DNA of 64,000 nucleotides from Pseudomonas sp. S37 (lineage in GTDB: Bacteria > Pseudomonadota > Gammaproteobacteria > Pseudomonadales > Pseudomonadaceae), in the NCBI RefSeq assembly GCF_016658545.1, contig NZ_JACVZC010000010.1:1-64000 (forward strand), written 5' to 3'. The position numbers and the translations under genes were made by a program. Below the pieces are notes generated by a model. The model made no database searches. It had not been told where the DNA came from and worked only from the letters and a program-made list of their open reading frames with translations. Shown one piece after another: positions 23,947 to 34,762 of the stretch (position 1 is the stretch's first letter; every line of letters begins with the position of its first letter).

Positions 23947-25491
23947 TTACCAGGTCTGGGTGGCCTTGAACTTCTCGATACCGGCTTTCAGGCCAGCGTC
24001 GATTTCGTCGTTGAAGTCACCCTTCACGTTGATCTTCGCCAGCAATTCGGCGTGATCACGGTTGAAGTAGGCAATCAGCGCTTGCTCGAAGCTGCCGACC
24101 TTGGAGACTTCCACGTCAGTCAGGAAACCACGCTCAGCGGCGTACAGCGACAGGGCCATGTCCGCGATGGACATTGGCGCGTACTGCTTCTGCTTCATCA
24201 GCTCGGTTACGCGCTGACCATGCTCCAGCTGCTTGCGGGTCGCTTCGTCCAGATCGGAAGCGAACTGGGCGAATGCAGCCAGTTCACGGTACTGAGCCAG
24301 CGCGGTACGAATACCACCGGACAGCTTCTTGATGATCTTGGTCTGAGCGGCACCACCTACGCGGGATACCGAAACACCGGCGTTCACTGCAGGGCGGATG
24401 CCCGAGTTGAACATGGCCGATTCCAGGAAGATCTGACCGTCGGTGATGGAAATCACGTTGGTCGGAACGAACGCGGAAACGTCGCCAGCCTGGGTTTCGA
24501 TGATCGGCAGGGCGGTCAGGGAACCGGTCTTGCCAGTGACTGCGCCGTTGGTGAACTTCTCGACGTACTCTTCCGAAACGCGCGATGCACGCTCCAGCAG
24601 ACGGGAGTGGAGATAGAACACGTCGCCTGGGTACGCTTCACGTCCTGGTGGACGGCGCAGCAGCAGGGAGATCTGACGGTAGGCAACGGCCTGCTTGGAC
24701 AGGTCATCGTAAACGATCAGGGCGTCTTCGCCGCGGTCACGGAAGAACTCGCCCATGGTGCAGCCGGCGTATGGCGCCAGGAACTGCAGTGCGGCGGATT
24801 CCGAAGCACTGGCAACAACCACGATGGTGTTGGCCAGGGCGCCGTTTTCTTCCAGCTTGCGAACGATGTTGGCAACGGTGGAACGCTTCTGGCCGACAGC
24901 AACATAAACACAGAAAATACCGGAGTCTTTCTGGTTGATGATGGCGTCGATGGCCATGGCGGTCTTGCCGATCTGACGGTCACCGATGATCAGCTCGCGC
25001 TGGCCACGGCCGACAGGGATCATGGCGTCGACGGACTTGTAGCCAGTCTGTACAGGCTGGTCTACCGACTTACGCCAGATCACGCCTGGGGCTACTTTCT
25101 CGACCGCGTCGGTCTCGGTGTTGCCCAGCGGACCTTTGCCGTCGATCGGGTTGCCCAGTGCGTCAACGACGCGGCCCAGCAGTTCCTTACCAACCGGAAC
25201 TTCCAGGATGCGGCCGGTGCACTTGGCGCTCATGCCTTCGGCGAGGGTGTCATAGGCCCCCAGGATCACTGCACCTACGGAGTCCTGCTCCAGGTTCAGG
25301 GCCATGCCGTAGACGCCGCCAGGGAACTCGATCATTTCGCCGTACATGACGTCGGCCAGACCGTGGATCCGCACGATACCGTCGGATACCGAAACAACGG
25401 TACCTTCGTTACGGGCTTGGGAGCTCACATCGAGGTTGTCGATGCGGCCCTTGATGATTTCACTAATTTCGGAAGGATTGAGTTGCTGCAT
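23947..25491 (-). CDS. atpA: ATP synthase alpha subunit
   Basis: Non-catalytic nucleotide-binding F1 alpha subunit, 514 residues. Walker A GDRQIGKT is at 170-177, [17 protein letters not shown] is the Walker B segment, and the signature [17 protein letters not shown] contains the arginine finger. The N-terminal residues ([17 protein letters not shown]) bind the delta subunit. An 844-residue reading frame on the opposite strand is a GC-driven shadow. Confidence 0.98.
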   Translation of the reverse strand: MQQLNPSEISEIIKGRIDNLDVSSQARNEGTVVSVSDGIVRIHGLADVMYGEMIEFPGGVYGMALNLEQDSVGAVILGAYDTLAEGMSAKCTGRILEVPVGKELLGRVVDALGNPIDGKGPLGNTETDAVEKVAPGVIWRKSVDQPVQTGYKSVDAMIPVGRGQRELIIGDRQIGKTAMAIDAIINQKDSGIFCVYVAVGQKRSTVANIVRKLEENGALANTIVVVASASESAALQFLAPYAGCTMGEFFRDRGEDALIVYDDLSKQAVAYRQISLLLRRPPGREAYPGDVFYLHSRLLERASRVSEEYVEKFTNGAVTGKTGSLTALPIIETQAGDVSAFVPTNVISITDGQIFLESAMFNSGIRPAVNAGVSVSRVGGAAQTKIIKKLSGGIRTALAQYRELAAFAQFASDLDEATRKQLEHGQRVTELMKQKQYAPMSIADMALSLYAAERGFLTDVEVSKVGSFEQALIAYFNRDHAELLAKINVKGDFNDEIDAGLKAGIEKFKATQTW

Positions 25492-25512
25492 TGCTCTGCT
25501 GCCCCTTCAAAC

Positions 25513-26049
25513 TCAAGATTTCAATGCTTCGGCCAGTTTCGCGATTTTGCCGCGAACAGAGCCATCGATTACCAGGTCACCAGCGCGGATGACGACGCCG
25601 CCAATCAGGCTGGCATCCTCCGACGCGTGCAGGCGAACTTCCTGGCCTAGCCGTGCACTGAGAACCTTGGCGAGTTTGTCTTGCTGTTCTTGGTTCAACG
25701 CGAAGGCACTGGTGACTTCCACGTCCACGGATTTTTCTTGCTCGGCCTTGTACAGGTCGAACAGGTTGGCAATCTCCGGCAGAAGCAGGAGACGGTCATT
25801 TTCCGCGGCAACATGAATGAAATTCTGTGCCTGTGCATTGAACTTGTCACCGCACACGTCAATGAACGTGGCGGCCTTTTCTGCGCTCGTCAGTCGCGGG
25901 GCCTTGAGCAGGCGCTGCATGGTGTCGTCTTGCGACACCGCAGCAGCCAGGCCGAGCATGGCTGACCAATTGGCCAGTTGCTGATGGGCCTGGGCATGCT
26001 CAAAGGCAGCCTTAGCGTAAGGTCGGGCCAACGTGGTCAGTTCTGCCAT
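25513..26049 (-). CDS. atpH: ATP synthase delta subunit
   Basis: Peripheral-stalk delta subunit, 178 residues, linking F1 alpha to the b subunits. It begins [19 protein letters not shown], the conserved OSCP/delta opening, and ends [25 protein letters not shown], the family C-terminal signature. Confidence 0.97.
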   Translation of the reverse strand: MAELTTLARPYAKAAFEHAQAHQQLANWSAMLGLAAAVSQDDTMQRLLKAPRLTSAEKAATFIDVCGDKFNAQAQNFIHVAAENDRLLLLPEIANLFDLYKAEQEKSVDVEVTSAFALNQEQQDKLAKVLSARLGQEVRLHASEDASLIGGVVIRAGDLVIDGSVRGKIAKLAEALKS

Positions 26050-26061
26050 GATCGCCCTCGC

Positions 26062-26532
26062 TTAAATTTCAGCGGCCAGTTTGTTAACCAGCTCCGCATG
26101 CGCGTTTTGATCGATTGTGGCGCCAAGGATCTTTTCAGCACCGCCAACAGCCAGGGCACCCACTTGGGCACGCAGGGCGTCTTTAGCGCTGTTCAGTTCC
26201 TGTTCGATCTCGGCCAGAGCCTGAGCCTTCACACGGTCAGCTTCGACGCGGGCCTGTTCACGGGCTTCCTCGACAAGCTGAGCAGCGCGCTTCTTGCTTT
26301 GCTCAATGATTTCGGCTGCCTGTGCTTTAGCTTCACGCAGTTGCTGACCCGCTTTCTCTTGGGCCAGCTCCAGGTCGCGAGCTGCGCGGTTGGCAGCGTC
26401 CAAGCCGTCGGCAATCTTCTTTTGACGCTCTTGCAGGGCAGTAATGACCGGAGGCCATACGTACTTCATGCAGAAGAGTACAAAAATCAGGAAGGCAACG
26501 GATTGGCCAATCAGGGTTGCATTAATGTTCAC
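26062..26532 (-). CDS. atpF: ATP synthase b subunit
   Basis: Fo b subunit, 156 residues, forming the peripheral stalk as a dimer. One N-terminal membrane helix ([20 protein letters not shown], about 8-27) is followed by a long Ala/Glu/Lys-rich coiled coil, for example [20 protein letters not shown]. Length is the same as the E. coli protein. Confidence 0.97.
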   Translation of the reverse strand: MNINATLIGQSVAFLIFVLFCMKYVWPPVITALQERQKKIADGLDAANRAARDLELAQEKAGQQLREAKAQAAEIIEQSKKRAAQLVEEAREQARVEADRVKAQALAEIEQELNSAKDALRAQVGALAVGGAEKILGATIDQNAHAELVNKLAAEI

Positions 26533-26591
26533 GCCAACACCTCGCTCGGTCTTTGGTTCATCACAGCTATCAACTCGTGGTTAACGAGTGA

Positions 26592-26864
<273 letters not shown>

Positions 26865-26993
26865 TTACGTCGTATTGGTTAGGTTTTTAAGTTGAAGCGG
26901 TAAAACAAATCGTTTGGTACAGCATGCCCTTGCGGACTTTTTAAGCCCTCCCCCCAAACAGGCGGGGAAGGCTATCAGACACGCCAGGCGGTC

Positions 26994-28287
<1,294 letters not shown>

Positions 28288-28362
28288 CACAACTGCTCCT
28301 CGGAAGTCGACCAACAAGTCAGCTATGACTTGGCATAATTTGTGCCGACAAAATGCGCGCAG

Positions 28363-28391
28363 AGTATAGGGGTGGATTAACCCCTATTCAA
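28363..28391 (-). promoter_or_regulatory. Promoter of the atp operon
   Basis: On the minus strand TTGAAT, a 17-base spacer and TATACT form a near-consensus sigma-70 promoter reading into atpI. The spacer is an inverted repeat, AGGGGT-TAATCC-ACCCCT extended by one base, which could be an operator or the weak terminator of parB. Confidence 0.75.
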
Positions 28392-28436
28392 CTCTTCGGT
28401 AGTGATTTCCGACTGCGCGCTACAACAGGAATTGTT

Positions 28437-29309
28437 TCAGCGGATGTGAGCGAGCACGCCTTGCAACTCGTCAAGCGAGTTGTAGCGAATAACCAACTGG
28501 CCCTTGCCCTTGTTGCCATGGCGGATCTGCACGGCAGAGCCCAGGCGCTCTGCGAGCCGCTGTTCAAGGCGTGCGATATCCGGATCAGGTTTGCTCGGTT
28601 CGACCGGATCAGGCTTGTCGCTGAGCCACTGGCGAACCAGTGCCTCGGTTTGGCGCACAGTGAGGCCACGTGCGACAACATGACGCGCCCCCTCTTCCTG
28701 ACGATCTTCGTCCAGGCCGAGCAATGCACGGGCGTGGCCCATTTCCAGATCGCCATGGGCGAGCATGGTCTTGATCGCCTCGGGCAGGGTAATCAGGCGC
28801 AGCAAGTTAGCCACGGTCACCCGCGACTTGCCCACAGCGTCAGCCACCTGTTGCTGGGTGAGCTCGAACTCTTGCTGCAGGCGCTGCAGGGCCAGGGCTT
28901 CTTCCAGCGGGTTGAGGTCTTCGCGCTGGATGTTCTCGATCAGCGCCATGGCAATGGCGGCTTCGTCGGCCACTTCGCGGACCATGGCCGGGATGGTATC
29001 CAGGCCAGCCTGCTGGGTGGCGCGCCAGCGGCGCTCACCGGCGATGATCTCGTAGCGGTTGTCGCCGATCGGGCGCACCACGATCGGTTGCATCACGCCA
29101 TGCGTGCGAATCGAGTGCGCGAGCTCTTCCAGCGCCTGCGGGTCCATGTCCCGGCGAGGCTGGTACTTGCCACGCTGGATCAGCTCGACCGGCAGGTGTT
29201 GCAGTTCTTTCTGGTCGATCTTCACAGCCTGCTCTTCGAGCGCGCTGACGGAAGGACCACTGAGCAGTGCATCCAACCCACGTCCGAGACCCCGTTTCTT
29301 GACGGCCAT
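28437..29309 (-). CDS. parB: Chromosome partitioning protein ParB
   Basis: ParB/Spo0J CTPase clamp, 290 residues, that loads at parS and organises the origin for segregation. The N-terminal domain contains the CTP-binding GERRWRATQQAG (about 98-109) and the arginine-rich QRGKYQPRRDMD. The helix-turn-helix parS reader is LTQQQVADAVGKSRVTVANLLRL. The C-terminal dimerisation part ends IRHGNKGKGQLVIRYNSLDEL. It starts nine bases after parA. Four parS sites are in this window. Confidence 0.97.
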   Translation of the reverse strand: MAVKKRGLGRGLDALLSGPSVSALEEQAVKIDQKELQHLPVELIQRGKYQPRRDMDPQALEELAHSIRTHGVMQPIVVRPIGDNRYEIIAGERRWRATQQAGLDTIPAMVREVADEAAIAMALIENIQREDLNPLEEALALQRLQQEFELTQQQVADAVGKSRVTVANLLRLITLPEAIKTMLAHGDLEMGHARALLGLDEDRQEEGARHVVARGLTVRQTEALVRQWLSDKPDPVEPSKPDPDIARLEQRLAERLGSAVQIRHGNKGKGQLVIRYNSLDELQGVLAHIR

Positions 29310-29318
29310 ACGGATTCC

Positions 29319-30110
29319 TTAAGTTGTTTGTGCAGTGCGTGATTGACGGCGTTGACGGCGAACCAGTTCCCCAGCCAGGGCCAGATAAGCCAGCGCGCCA
29401 CGCGATTGCTTGTCGTAGGCCAAGGCCGGCATGCCGAAGCTGGGGGCCTCGGCCAGGCGAATGTTGCGCGGAATGACCGTGTCGTACAGCTGCGGGCCGA
29501 AGTGCTCCTTCAGCTGCGCCGAAACATCATTGTTCAGGCTCAGGCGCGGGTCGTACATGGTCCGCAGCAGGCCTTCGATCTTCAGTTCCGGGTTCAACCG
29601 GGCGGCGATGCGCTTGATGTTATCCACAAGGTCACTGAGACCTTCCAGCGCGTAGTACTCGCACTGCATGGGGATAATCACGCCATCGGAAGCGACCAGG
29701 GCGTTCAGTGTCAGCATGGACAACGAAGGCGGGCAGTCGATGAGGATGTAGTCGTAGTTCTCGCGGATGGGCGCCAGCGCATTGCGCAGGCGGCTTTCCT
29801 TGACCTGCATTTCCAGCAGCACCACCTCGGCGGCGGTCAGGTCGCGGTTGGCCGGCAGCAGCTGGAAACCACCGTGCTCGGAGTAATGCATGGCCTGGGC
29901 CAGGTCGCATTCCCCGATCAGCAGGTCGTAGACCGAGTGCTCGAGCTCGTGTTTGTCCACACCGCTGCCCATGGTGGCGTTGCCCTGCGGATCGAGGTCG
30001 ATCAGCAGCACACGACGCTTGGTCGCGGCCAGCGAGGCGGCGAGATTGATACAGGTGGTGGTCTTGCCTACACCACCTTTCTGGTTCGCGATTGCGAATA
30101 CCTTAGCCAT
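29319..30110 (-). CDS. parA: Chromosome partitioning ATPase ParA
   Basis: ParA/Soj deviant-Walker ATPase, 263 residues, working with ParB in origin segregation. The deviant Walker A KGGVGKTT (11-18) carries the signature lysine, and DYILIDCPPSLSMLTLNAL is Walker B with the following loop. The short N-terminus without a helix-turn-helix marks it as the chromosomal type. It lies 18 bases after rsmG in the mnmG-rsmG-parA-parB unit. Confidence 0.97.
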   Translation of the reverse strand: MAKVFAIANQKGGVGKTTTCINLAASLAATKRRVLLIDLDPQGNATMGSGVDKHELEHSVYDLLIGECDLAQAMHYSEHGGFQLLPANRDLTAAEVVLLEMQVKESRLRNALAPIRENYDYILIDCPPSLSMLTLNALVASDGVIIPMQCEYYALEGLSDLVDNIKRIAARLNPELKIEGLLRTMYDPRLSLNNDVSAQLKEHFGPQLYDTVIPRNIRLAEAPSFGMPALAYDKQSRGALAYLALAGELVRRQRRQSRTAQTT

Positions 30111-30128
30111 TGATGCGCGTGTTCCCAG

Positions 30129-30779
30129 TCATGCCTTGCGGCGCAGTATCAGCAGATGGCGCTGGCCCTGGCAACCCGGAACGGTCAGGGCCTGTTCGCT
30201 TTCCACTGTGAAGTCTGCGGGCAATGCTACCAGTTCATCGGCAGGATGCAGCCCCTTCATTGCAAGCCATTGCGTCCCGGTGTCGCCCAGGTGGCGGGTC
30301 CAATTGGTGAAGTTCTCCATGCTGCTGAAAGCACGCGAGATGATTCCGTCGAACGGTTGCGCTGGCTGGAAGGCTTCGACCCGGCTGTGGATAACCGTCA
30401 GGTTGTCCAGCTTCAGCTCCATTTTCACCTGGGTCAGGAAGCGGGTTTTCTTGCCATTGGCGTCCAGCACGGTAACGCGTTTGTGCGGATGCAGGATAGC
30501 CAACGGGATGCCTGGCATGCCACCACCGCTGCCAACATCCAGCCAGTTGTCACGCTCACTGTGGATAAACGACATGACGCTGAGGCTGTCGAGCAAGTGG
30601 CGCGAAACCATCTCGTCCGGGTCACGCACAGCAGTCAGGTTGTAGGCTTTGTTCCATTTGATCAACAGGGCCAGATAACCAAGCAGCCTCTCGTGCTGTT
30701 CGGCACTCAGCTCGACACCTAGCTGGCGCGCACCTGTGGACAACTCTTCAGCGTGTTGCGGGGTGACCAGGGAACTCAA
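30129..30779 (-). CDS. rsmG: 16S rRNA m7G527 methyltransferase RsmG
   Basis: SAM-dependent methyltransferase (GidB), 216 residues, that methylates N7 of G527 in 16S rRNA. SAM motif [15 protein letters not shown] is near 80-94, with [14 protein letters not shown] next. Translation starts at TTG 30779, which overlaps the mnmG stop (TTGA), so it is translationally coupled and probably weakly initiated on its own. Full-length family similarity begins at [13 protein letters not shown], which supports this start. Confidence 0.95.
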   Translation of the reverse strand: MSSLVTPQHAEELSTGARQLGVELSAEQHERLLGYLALLIKWNKAYNLTAVRDPDEMVSRHLLDSLSVMSFIHSERDNWLDVGSGGGMPGIPLAILHPHKRVTVLDANGKKTRFLTQVKMELKLDNLTVIHSRVEAFQPAQPFDGIISRAFSSMENFTNWTRHLGDTGTQWLAMKGLHPADELVALPADFTVESEQALTVPGCQGQRHLLILRRKA

Positions 30780-32668
30780 GCGCTTTGCTCCAATTCGCGG
30801 CCAGCGCCGCGTTTTTTCAAGTGAATCAGCAACAGGGAAATCGCCGCCGGGGTCACGCCCGGGATGCGCGAAGCCTGGCCCAAGGTTTCCGGGCGGGTCT
30901 GGCCCAGCTTGCCCTGGATCTCCTTGGACAGGCCGGAAATCGTCGTGTAGTCGATATCCACAGGCAGGCGGGTATCTTCGCTGGCGCGCAGCCGGGCGAT
31001 TTCATCCTGCTGGCGGTCGATGTAGCCAGCGTACTTGGTGCGGATTTCAACCTGCTCGGCGACCTGTGGGTCGATGGCTGCACCGCCGGTCGCCTCAATC
31101 AGGCCGGCATAGTCGATTTCCGGGCGCGCCAGCAGGTTCAGCAGGCTGTACTCGTGGCTGAGTGGGGTGCCGAACTTATCCACAATGGCCTGGCCTTGCT
31201 CGGTGTTCGGCCGTACCCAGGTCGACTTCAGGCGCTGTTCTTCGCGCTCGATGCCATCGCGCTTGGCGCAGAACGCGGCCCAGCGCTGGTCATCGATCAG
31301 GCCCAGTTCACGGCCCTTTTCGGTCAGGCGCAGGTCGGCGTTGTCTTCGCGCAGGATCAGGCGGTACTCGGCACGCGAGGTGAACATGCGGTACGGCTCC
31401 TGGGTACCCAGGGTAATCAGGTCATCGACCAGTACGCCGATGTATGCCTCGTCGCGGCGCGGGCACCAGCTTTCACGGCCCTGCGCCCGCAGTGCGGCGT
31501 TGGTCCCGGCCAGCAGACCTTGGGCACCGGCTTCTTCGTAACCGGTAGTGCCATTGATCTGCCCGGCGAAGAACAGGCCGCCGATGACTTTGGTCTCGAG
31601 GCTGTACTTCAGGTCGCGCGGGTCGAAGTAGTCGTACTCGATCGCGTAGCCCGGGCGCACGATGTGGGCGTTTTCCATGCCGCGGATCGACCGCACCAGC
31701 TCCAGCTGCACGTCGAACGGCAGCGAAGTGGAAATGCCGTTGGGGTACAGCTCATGAGTGGTCAGGCCTTCCGGCTCGATGAACACCTGGTGGCTGTCCT
31801 TGTCGGCGAAGCGGTGGATCTTGTCTTCGATCGACGGGCAGTAGCGCGGGCCAACCCCTTCGATCACACCCGAGTACATCGGCGAACGATCAAGGTTCGA
31901 GGCAATGATTTCGTGGGTACGCGCGTTGGTGTGGGTGATCCAGCAGCTCACCTGGCGCGGGTGCATGTCGGCATTGCCCATGAACGACATCACCGGGATC
32001 GGCGTATCACCCGGCTGCTCGGTCATGACCGAGAAGTCTACCGAGCGGCCATCGATGCGTGGCGGGGTACCGGTTTTCAGGCGGCCGACGCGCAGCGGCA
32101 ATTCACGCATACGGTGGGCCAGTGCAATCGAAGGCGGGTCGCCGGCACGACCGCCGGAATGGTTTTGCAAGCCAATGTGGATAAGGCCGCCGAGGAAAGT
32201 ACCGGTGGTCAGTACCACCGATTCGGCGAAGAAACGCAGGCCCATCTGGGTAACCACGCCCTTGACCTGGTCCTGCTCGACGATCAGGTCGTCGCAGGAC
32301 TGCTGGAATATCCACAGGTTTGGCTGGTTTTCCAGGATTTCACGCACCACTGCCTTGTAGATGGCGCGGTCCGCCTGTGCACGGGTGGCGCGTACGGCCG
32401 GGCCCTTGCGGTTGTTCAGAACGCGGAACTGGATGCCGCTCTTGTCGGTGGCCAGCGCCATGGCGCCGCCGAGCGCATCGATCTCTTTCACCAGATGGCT
32501 TTTGCCAATACCGCCGATGGCGGGGTTGCAGCTCATGTGACCGAGGGTTTCCACGTTATGGGTCAGCAGCAGGGTTTTTACACCCATGCGTGCAGACGCA
32601 AGCGCAGCCTCGGTACCGGCATGGCCGCCGCCGATGACGATCACTTCAAAACGGGAAGGGAAATCCAC
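30776..32668 (-). CDS. mnmG: tRNA uridine-5-carboxymethylaminomethyl enzyme MnmG
   Basis: FAD enzyme MnmG (GidA), 630 residues, which with MnmE adds the cmnm5 group to the wobble uridine of several tRNAs. FAD motif [13 protein letters not shown] starts at residue 12; [22 protein letters not shown] is the second signature; the C-terminal MnmE-binding part ends [19 protein letters not shown]. The start is GTG 32668 (MDFPSRFEV), with AGGTG just upstream; the longer ORF has 39 unlike residues. A DnaA-box cluster lies in the gap upstream. Confidence 0.95.
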   Translation of the reverse strand: MDFPSRFEVIVIGGGHAGTEAALASARMGVKTLLLTHNVETLGHMSCNPAIGGIGKSHLVKEIDALGGAMALATDKSGIQFRVLNNRKGPAVRATRAQADRAIYKAVVREILENQPNLWIFQQSCDDLIVEQDQVKGVVTQMGLRFFAESVVLTTGTFLGGLIHIGLQNHSGGRAGDPPSIALAHRMRELPLRVGRLKTGTPPRIDGRSVDFSVMTEQPGDTPIPVMSFMGNADMHPRQVSCWITHTNARTHEIIASNLDRSPMYSGVIEGVGPRYCPSIEDKIHRFADKDSHQVFIEPEGLTTHELYPNGISTSLPFDVQLELVRSIRGMENAHIVRPGYAIEYDYFDPRDLKYSLETKVIGGLFFAGQINGTTGYEEAGAQGLLAGTNAALRAQGRESWCPRRDEAYIGVLVDDLITLGTQEPYRMFTSRAEYRLILREDNADLRLTEKGRELGLIDDQRWAAFCAKRDGIEREEQRLKSTWVRPNTEQGQAIVDKFGTPLSHEYSLLNLLARPEIDYAGLIEATGGAAIDPQVAEQVEIRTKYAGYIDRQQDEIARLRASEDTRLPVDIDYTTISGLSKEIQGKLGQTRPETLGQASRIPGVTPAAISLLLIHLKKRGAGRELEQSA

Positions 32669-32769
32669 CACGCACCTCGTGCCTGTTTTTGCGAATAGAG
32701 AAGGTAAGCGGACAAGTATAGGGACTTCACCCCCCTTAAAGAAACCGTCTGAGCAAATTTTGACCAGTC

Positions 32770-33078
32770 TGTGGATGAGTGGCAAACAACAGAAATCAAA
32801 GAAGAGAAATTTATAAAAGCTTTGTTTTTATGTTTATTCTTATGCACAGCCTTATCTGTGGATAAACCTTTGTAGACCATGAATTACGCCATGTACAGAG
32901 AAATTAAACCCTGTGGTTGGAGTGCCATAAGGGGTATGGATAACGCGATTTAGCCTGTGGATTAAACGCCTGTTTACCCACAGGCGGTTTTGTCCTCAGA
33001 AAAAAAGCATGCTTATCAACGGAGCTGAAGGCGGGTTTTCCACAGGGCTCCTGAAGCCAGATTTATGCCTGTGGATGA
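32770..33078. other. Second origin-like DnaA-box cluster upstream of mnmG
   Basis: This part of the 635-base mnmG-mnmE gap contains TTATGCACA (32840), TGTGGATAA (32857), TATGGATAA (32935), TGTGGATTA (32956), TTACCCACA (32974), TTTTCCACA (33036) and TGTGGATGA (32770 and 33070). An AT-rich stretch covers 32795-32842. The boxes at 32857, 32956, 32974 and 33036 have the same relative spacing as boxes in the rpmH-dnaA origin, so this looks like a diverged copy. Whether it fires is unknown. Confidence 0.75.
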
Positions 33079-33112
33079 AAGAAGATTCAGATTTGCGGCC
33101 AGGTACGGACAA

Positions 33113-33204
33113 GGTGGGAGCGGGCGTGCCCGCGAAGAGGCCGGTGCAATCGCTGAAAATTTTTGGCTGGACCGGCGCCTTCGCGGGCACGCCCGCTCCC
33201 ACAG
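33113..33204. repeat. REP pair (P. putida type)
   Basis: Inverted units GGTGGGAGCGGGCGTGCCCGCG and its complement near 33184-33203 enclose about 45 bases; the left one is shortened here to GTGGGAGCGGGCGTGCCCG. This copy has the GGGCGTGCCC variant of the hairpin instead of GGGTTTACCC. Confidence 0.87.
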
Positions 33205-33252
33205 GTAAACGCTTAACCTGACTACGGTCATCTTCCGCAACGAATTTCTGGC

Positions 33253-33280
33253 AAAAAAAAGCCGCTCCCGAAGAAGCGGC
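33253..33280 (-). terminator. mnmE terminator
   Basis: On the minus strand GCCGCTTC-TTCG-GGAGCGGC is followed by eight T residues, 24 bases beyond the mnmE stop codon. Confidence 0.9.
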
Positions 33281-33303
33281 CTATGGCATTGCCTGACTGT
33301 GGA

Positions 33304-34674
33304 TTATTTGCCAATACAGAAGCTGGAGAAGATTCGCCCCAGCAAATCATCCGAACTGAATGCCCCGGTGATCTCGCCCAACGCGTGCTGCGCCTGGCGC
33401 AGGTCTTCCGCCAACAGCTCTCCTGCGCCCGCCAATGTCAGTTGTGCACGACCGTGCTCCAGGTGCTCACTGGCCTGGCGCAACGCATCCAGATGGCGCC
33501 GGCGGGCGCTGAAACCGCTCTCGGCAGTCTGTTCATAACCCATGCAGGCCTTCAGGTGGTCGCGTAGCAGCTGCAGGCCTGCATCATTGCCCTTGGCACT
33601 GAGGGTAATGGTCACATGCCCGTCATCGCAAAGTTCCAGCCCCACCTGCTCGCCACTCAGGTCGGCCTTGTTGCGAATCAGCGTAACCTTGGCCGGGTCT
33701 GGCCGCTGGTCGAGAAACTCGGGCCACAACGCGAACGGGTCGCTGGCCTCGGGCGCGGTGGAGTCGACCACCAGCAACACCCGGTCAGCCTCGCCAATGG
33801 CCTTCAACGCGCGTTCCACGCCGATCTTTTCCACATGGTCATCGGTATCGCGCAAACCGGCTGTATCAACCACATGCAGCGGCATGCCGTCGATGTGGAT
33901 ATGTTCACGCAGGATATCCCGGGTGGTGCCGGCGATATCGGTAACGATAGCCGCTTCGCGTCCGGCGAGCTGGTTCAGCAGGCTGGATTTGCCAGCATTC
34001 GGCCGGCCAGCGATGACCACGGTCATGCCGTCACGCAGCAAGGCACCCTGCCCGGCTTCACGCTGCACGGTGGATAACTCGCCACGCACCGCATCTAACA
34101 TCGACAGCACATGGCCATCGGCAAGGAAGTCGATTTCCTCTTCGGGGAAGTCGATTGCTGCCTCGACGTAGATACGCAGGGCAATCAACGCCTCAGTCAG
34201 GCTGTGCACACGCTTGGAGAACTCCCCCTGCAATGAGCGCAGCGCGTTGCGCGCGGCCTGACTGGAGCTGGCCTCGATCAGGTCGGCGATGGCTTCTGCC
34301 TGGGCCAGGTCGAGCTTGTCGTTGAGAAATGCGCGCTCGCTGAACTCGCCCGGGCGGGCCAGGCGGCAGCCCACTTGTACACAGCGCTGCAGCAGCATGT
34401 CCAGGACCACCGGGCCACCGTGCCCCTGCAGTTCCAGCACATCTTCACCGGTGAACGAATTCGGCCCGGGGAAGAACAACGCGATCCCCTCGTCCAGCAC
34501 CAGCCCTTCCTCATCGCGGAACGGGCCATAGTGGGCGTGCCGCGGGGTAAGTGTACGACCGGTTATCAACTGGCCAGCCTTGGCCGCCAGAGGGCCGGAC
34601 AACCTGACAATACCCACACCACCGCGGCCCTGGGCAGTAGCGATGGCGGCGATGGTTTCACGCACAGTGTTCAT
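33304..34674 (-). CDS. mnmE: tRNA modification GTPase MnmE
   Basis: MnmE (TrmE), 456 residues, partner of MnmG in wobble-uridine modification. The N-terminal folate-binding domain (1-120) begins [20 protein letters not shown]. The G domain has GRPNAGKSS at 223-231, the switch region DIAGTTRD, and DTAGLRDT. The C-terminal CIGK (Cys 453) is the conserved motif. It is separated from mnmG by the second DnaA-box region, a REP and a terminator. Confidence 0.97.
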   Translation of the reverse strand: MNTVRETIAAIATAQGRGGVGIVRLSGPLAAKAGQLITGRTLTPRHAHYGPFRDEEGLVLDEGIALFFPGPNSFTGEDVLELQGHGGPVVLDMLLQRCVQVGCRLARPGEFSERAFLNDKLDLAQAEAIADLIEASSSQAARNALRSLQGEFSKRVHSLTEALIALRIYVEAAIDFPEEEIDFLADGHVLSMLDAVRGELSTVQREAGQGALLRDGMTVVIAGRPNAGKSSLLNQLAGREAAIVTDIAGTTRDILREHIHIDGMPLHVVDTAGLRDTDDHVEKIGVERALKAIGEADRVLLVVDSTAPEASDPFALWPEFLDQRPDPAKVTLIRNKADLSGEQVGLELCDDGHVTITLSAKGNDAGLQLLRDHLKACMGYEQTAESGFSARRRHLDALRQASEHLEHGRAQLTLAGAGELLAEDLRQAQHALGEITGAFSSDDLLGRIFSSFCIGK

Positions 34675-34709
34675 GCTCGAAAGCCTCTACGACAAAAACG
34701 ACAGATAGC

Positions 34710-34738
34710 AAAAACGCCCCACTAGGGGGCGTTTTTTA
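34710..34738 (-). terminator. yidC operon terminator
   Basis: A stem of AACGCCCC and GGGGCGTT around CTAGT, with A and T runs on the two sides, makes it a strong terminator for the minus-strand rpmH-yidC unit and possibly for both strands. Confidence 0.88.
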
Positions 34739-34762
34739 TTCACAGGCTAGCGTATCAGCCCG

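Noticed and set aside
23116..25650. 844-codon plus-strand frame opposite atpG and atpA
   Set aside because: Runs through two essential conserved genes and their intergenic gap; the composition is that of a mirror frame.
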